A DNA stretch of 64,000 bases from NCBI GenBank assembly GCA_037446555.1, contig JBBIIK010000014.1:1-64000 (forward strand), written 5' to 3'. Numbering within the stretch: the first letter of the stretch is position 1; each line of letters starts with the position of its first letter. Of the stretch, positions 61,977 through 64,000 are shown in pieces. The notes below the pieces were generated by a model. The model searched no databases, was not told the DNA's origin, and worked only from the letters and a program-made list of their open reading frames with translations. Origin of the DNA: JANWVO01 sp037446555 (GTDB lineage: Bacteria > Acidobacteriota > Terriglobia > Bryobacterales > Bryobacteraceae). The translations under genes and the position numbers were made by a program.

Positions 61977-62835
61977 TGCCGCGTTCGCGGCGCGCATCGT
62001 TCTCTGCGGAATTGTCTTCGCCGCCGCGCAGTCGCTATCGGCGCCGCTGGTCGCGGCGCTGGGCCTCAAGATGATCGAGCTGCCCGCAGGCGTGAGCCCG
62101 CAGCTCGTGGCAGTGGTCTCGTTGGCGGCATCGCCGCTGCTGCCGCTGGCGCTCGCGCCGCTCGCGCGCCGCCTGCCGGGCACTCTGCTGGCGCGCAGCG
62201 CGCGGCTCGCGCTGTTCACTTACACCGCTTTCGGGCTGAACACGATCATCGAGGGCCGCATCTTCTCCACGCTGGTGGGGCCGGGCGCGTTCGCCGGCAT
62301 GCTCGTCTTCTACGCGCTGCCCTGCGCGGCTCTCTCGCTCGCGGTTGCCGCCGCGTTCCCCGCGCGCGCCGCGCAGCCCGCGCCGCTGCCGCACCGCACA
62401 CATGCCGCATGGGCGTGGCGTCTCACGCTCGCCTGGCTCGCCTTCCCCGCCGCCTATCTGCTGTTCGGCGGCATCATCAGCCCGCTGGTCGTAGACGATT
62501 ACCGGCAGGGCATCGCCGGGCTCGTGCTGCCGCCTATCGAAGTCATCCTGGGCACGCAGCTCGGCCGCAGCGCCCTGTACCTGGCCACCGTGCTGCCCGT
62601 CATCCTGCGCTGGGGCGGGGATTGGCGATCGCTCGCGGTGCGGCTCGGGTGGGCCTACTGGGTGCTGGTCGGCCTCTACGGGCTGATCACGGGCTTCTGG
62701 ATGCCGGCTCATCTGCGCGTGATCCACTCTCTTGAGATCAGCGCGGACTCATTCGCCTACGCGCTCGTTCTCGCGTGGGCGCTGCGGGCGCCCGCGCGCC
62801 GCGCTGCGGCCGCTGCCGCGCCGCACGCCGGCTGA
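61957..62835 (+). CDS. polytopic membrane protein co-transcribed with padR
   Basis: The product is 292 residues with about eight hydrophobic segments and no signal peptide. GGAGG at 61945-61949, seven bases before ATG 61957, sits inside padR. Conserved-looking polar residues in helices are few (for example FGLNTIIEGRIFSTL and LPPIEVILGTQLGRS). It is not recognised as a named transporter. Co-regulation with PadR suggests it exports or senses the PadR ligand, or is a membrane effector of that response. Confidence 0.75.
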   Translation: MASMSPSAAFAARIVLCGIVFAAAQSLSAPLVAALGLKMIELPAGVSPQLVAVVSLAASPLLPLALAPLARRLPGTLLARSARLALFTYTAFGLNTIIEGRIFSTLVGPGAFAGMLVFYALPCAALSLAVAAAFPARAAQPAPLPHRTHAAWAWRLTLAWLAFPAAYLLFGGIISPLVVDDYRQGIAGLVLPPIEVILGTQLGRSALYLATVLPVILRWGGDWRSLAVRLGWAYWVLVGLYGLITGFWMPAHLRVIHSLEISADSFAYALVLAWALRAPARRAAAAAAPHAG

Positions 62836-62842
62836 AGCAGAT

Positions 62843-63598
62843 CTACAGCAGCAGCGCGAAGGGCCGCAGCGGCGAGCCGGTCGCGCCTTCGACCCGCAAG
62901 GGCGCGGCGACACAGAGGAATTCGCGCGCGCCCGTCTCGGACAGCTCTTCCAGATTCAGGCATTCGAGAATGTGCACGCCCGCCTCGACAAGCAGATGGA
63001 CGTGCACGGGCATCTCCGGCGCGGGGATGCGCTCGAGCGCCACGTTGTCGGCGCCGATGGCGAGAACGCCGCGCGACGACAGCCACTGCGCGGCATCGAG
63101 CGCGAGTCCCGGCTGACGCTGTTCGTTCAGGAAGCGGCGCGCGGCGCGCCACCGCCGCCCCCAGCCGGTGCGCACGAGCACGACGTCGCCTGCGCGCGGC
63201 TCGAGCGGCGCCAGCCCCGCCTCCAGTTGCGCTGCGGGGATTTCGGCGTCTTCGGCGAGCTCGCCGCCGGGCGCCGCGTCGAAAAGCAAGCCGCGCGTGA
63301 CGATGGGCCGCAACGTGTCGATGCCAAGGGAGCGCTCCTCGCGCCCGCCGTGCAAGCGCCCGTCCAGCGAGAAGTGGCAAAGAGCGTCGATGTGCGTGCC
63401 GACATGCGTGCCGAGCGCGACGAGCTCCGCAGCGCTCGATGCGCCGCCCGGAAGTACGTAATCGCCGTGCTCCTTGGTGCGCGCGCAGGCGAACGGCGGA
63501 TGCGCAGGCCAATGCGGCATGCCCGGGAAATAAGGCTGCGCGAGGTCGACGATGCGCGCGGCGCGCAGAGTTCTGATCCAATCGTCCGGCGTCAGCAT
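62843..63598 (-). CDS. cyclase-family (kynurenine formamidase-like) hydrolase
   Basis: This 251-residue metal-dependent hydrolase of the cyclase family (PF04199) has the signature HVGTHIDALCHF, where the histidines and Asp bind zinc or manganese. Other conserved pieces are GDVVLVRTGWG, GADNVALE and VHLLVEAGVHILECLNLE. Members hydrolyse formylkynurenine, isatin or cyclic amides. Its ATG overlaps the preceding isomerase-like stop by seven bases, so the two form an operon with a shared catabolic role. It is convergent with the membrane-protein gene. Confidence 0.88.
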   Translation of the reverse strand: MLTPDDWIRTLRAARIVDLAQPYFPGMPHWPAHPPFACARTKEHGDYVLPGGASSAAELVALGTHVGTHIDALCHFSLDGRLHGGREERSLGIDTLRPIVTRGLLFDAAPGGELAEDAEIPAAQLEAGLAPLEPRAGDVVLVRTGWGRRWRAARRFLNEQRQPGLALDAAQWLSSRGVLAIGADNVALERIPAPEMPVHVHLLVEAGVHILECLNLEELSETGAREFLCVAAPLRVEGATGSPLRPFALLL

Positions 63599-64000
63599 GG
63601 TCCGAACGCCTCGCGCACGCGCTCGAGCAGCCGGGCGAGCTTCTGGCGCGGGTCGCCCGCTCCAAGCGTCTCGAGCGGCAGCCAGCCGCGCCAGCCGTGG
63701 CGGTCGATAATCGACTTGATCCGCTTCATGTCGGCGGGCTCTTCCTTGCCGCCGGACGCGACGTTTTCCTTGAGCTGCCACGTGACGGCATAAGGAATGA
63801 GCCGTTCGATCTCCTCGTAGGGATCGCCCTGCCGCAGGCTGCCGATGTCGAGGATGACGCCAAACCACTCATGATTCACCTCATCGACCAGCCGGATGGT
63901 CTGCGCTGCGGTCTTCAGGAAATCGTCGTGGTTCTGCACGCCGACGATCACGCCATGCCGCGCGCCGCAGTCGGCGCACTCGCGCATGAGGGGCGCCATC
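63592..64000 (-). CDS. sugar phosphate isomerase/epimerase-like TIM-barrel protein, partial
   Basis: At least 135 C-terminal residues are present; the 5' end lies beyond the window edge. VIVGVQNHDDFLKTA and FGVILDIGSLRQGDP carry His/Asp residues of the AP-endonuclease-2 TIM-barrel metal site, and WLPLETLGAGDP holds the late Glu. The enzyme probably isomerises or epimerises a sugar or sugar acid. It precedes and overlaps the cyclase-family gene. The true start cannot be seen. Confidence 0.8.
   Translation of the reverse strand, partial: MAPLMRECADCGARHGVIVGVQNHDDFLKTAAQTIRLVDEVNHEWFGVILDIGSLRQGDPYEEIERLIPYAVTWQLKENVASGGKEEPADMKRIKSIIDRHGWRGWLPLETLGAGDPRQKLARLLERVREAFGPC

Overview
The window is one high-GC (mid-60s percent by eye), gene-dense bacterial chromosome segment. 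The best fit is an acidobacterium of the Bryobacterales/Solibacter type. The signs are a long TonB-dependent receptor with an N-terminal carboxypeptidase-regulatory domain, a DUF1080 protein, a VWFA-related protein beside a very large secreted TPR protein, a PEP-CTERM protein, many secreted glycoside hydrolases and frequent ATGA start/stop overlaps. No rRNA, tRNA, CRISPR array, integrase or complete insertion sequence was seen. This placement is inferred from gene content, not from a marker gene.

Layout. 0-2 kb: a polytopic membrane protein, then a 236-nt candidate structured RNA with its own promoter, a 14-codon ORF and a terminator. 2-11 kb: rpmE; an ECF sigma / anti-sigma / CpxP-like operon; pcrA; a 53-aa basic protein; an amino-acid permease; a degenerate SpoIIE-type phosphatase; a Tat-exported TIM-barrel protein; proC. 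12-19 kb: the TonB receptor, an arabinose/fucose-isomerase-like protein, a PEP-CTERM protein and another secreted protein. 18.9-22.8 kb: a five-gene operon folD-coaE-htrA-DUF1080-tetR.

22.8-33 kb is a carbohydrate block: GH3 glucosidase, LacI regulator, a beta-propeller/alpha-toroid secreted protein, a GH2 mannosidase-like enzyme and a DegT aminotransferase. 32.9-37 kb: histidine kinase-cdaA-cdaR-glmM, joining c-di-AMP synthesis to cell-wall precursor synthesis. 37-44 kb: two small exported proteins (one CcmH-like), an unassigned 0.5-kb stretch, a Cys-rich ECF sigma factor, an internally duplicated secreted protein, tag, and a GH78 alpha-L-rhamnosidase. 44-50 kb: a VWA protein and a 4.6-kb TPR gene broken by two frameshifts, then a SagB-type nitroreductase.

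50-64 kb: queD; two uroporphyrinogen-decarboxylase-superfamily proteins with a TauE-type transporter; ackA; a radical SAM/SPASM-like gene flanked by two 104-bp direct repeats that share a covarying hairpin; a quinone oxidoreductase; a matrixin metalloprotease; an SDR; a Ser/Thr kinase C-terminal remnant; a HEPN/MNT pair; a PadR regulator with three overlapping operator dyads on its own promoter; a membrane protein; a cyclase-family hydrolase and a sugar-phosphate isomerase that runs off the edge. The most promising undescribed elements are the RNA at 1806-2041 and the structured repeats around the radical SAM gene.
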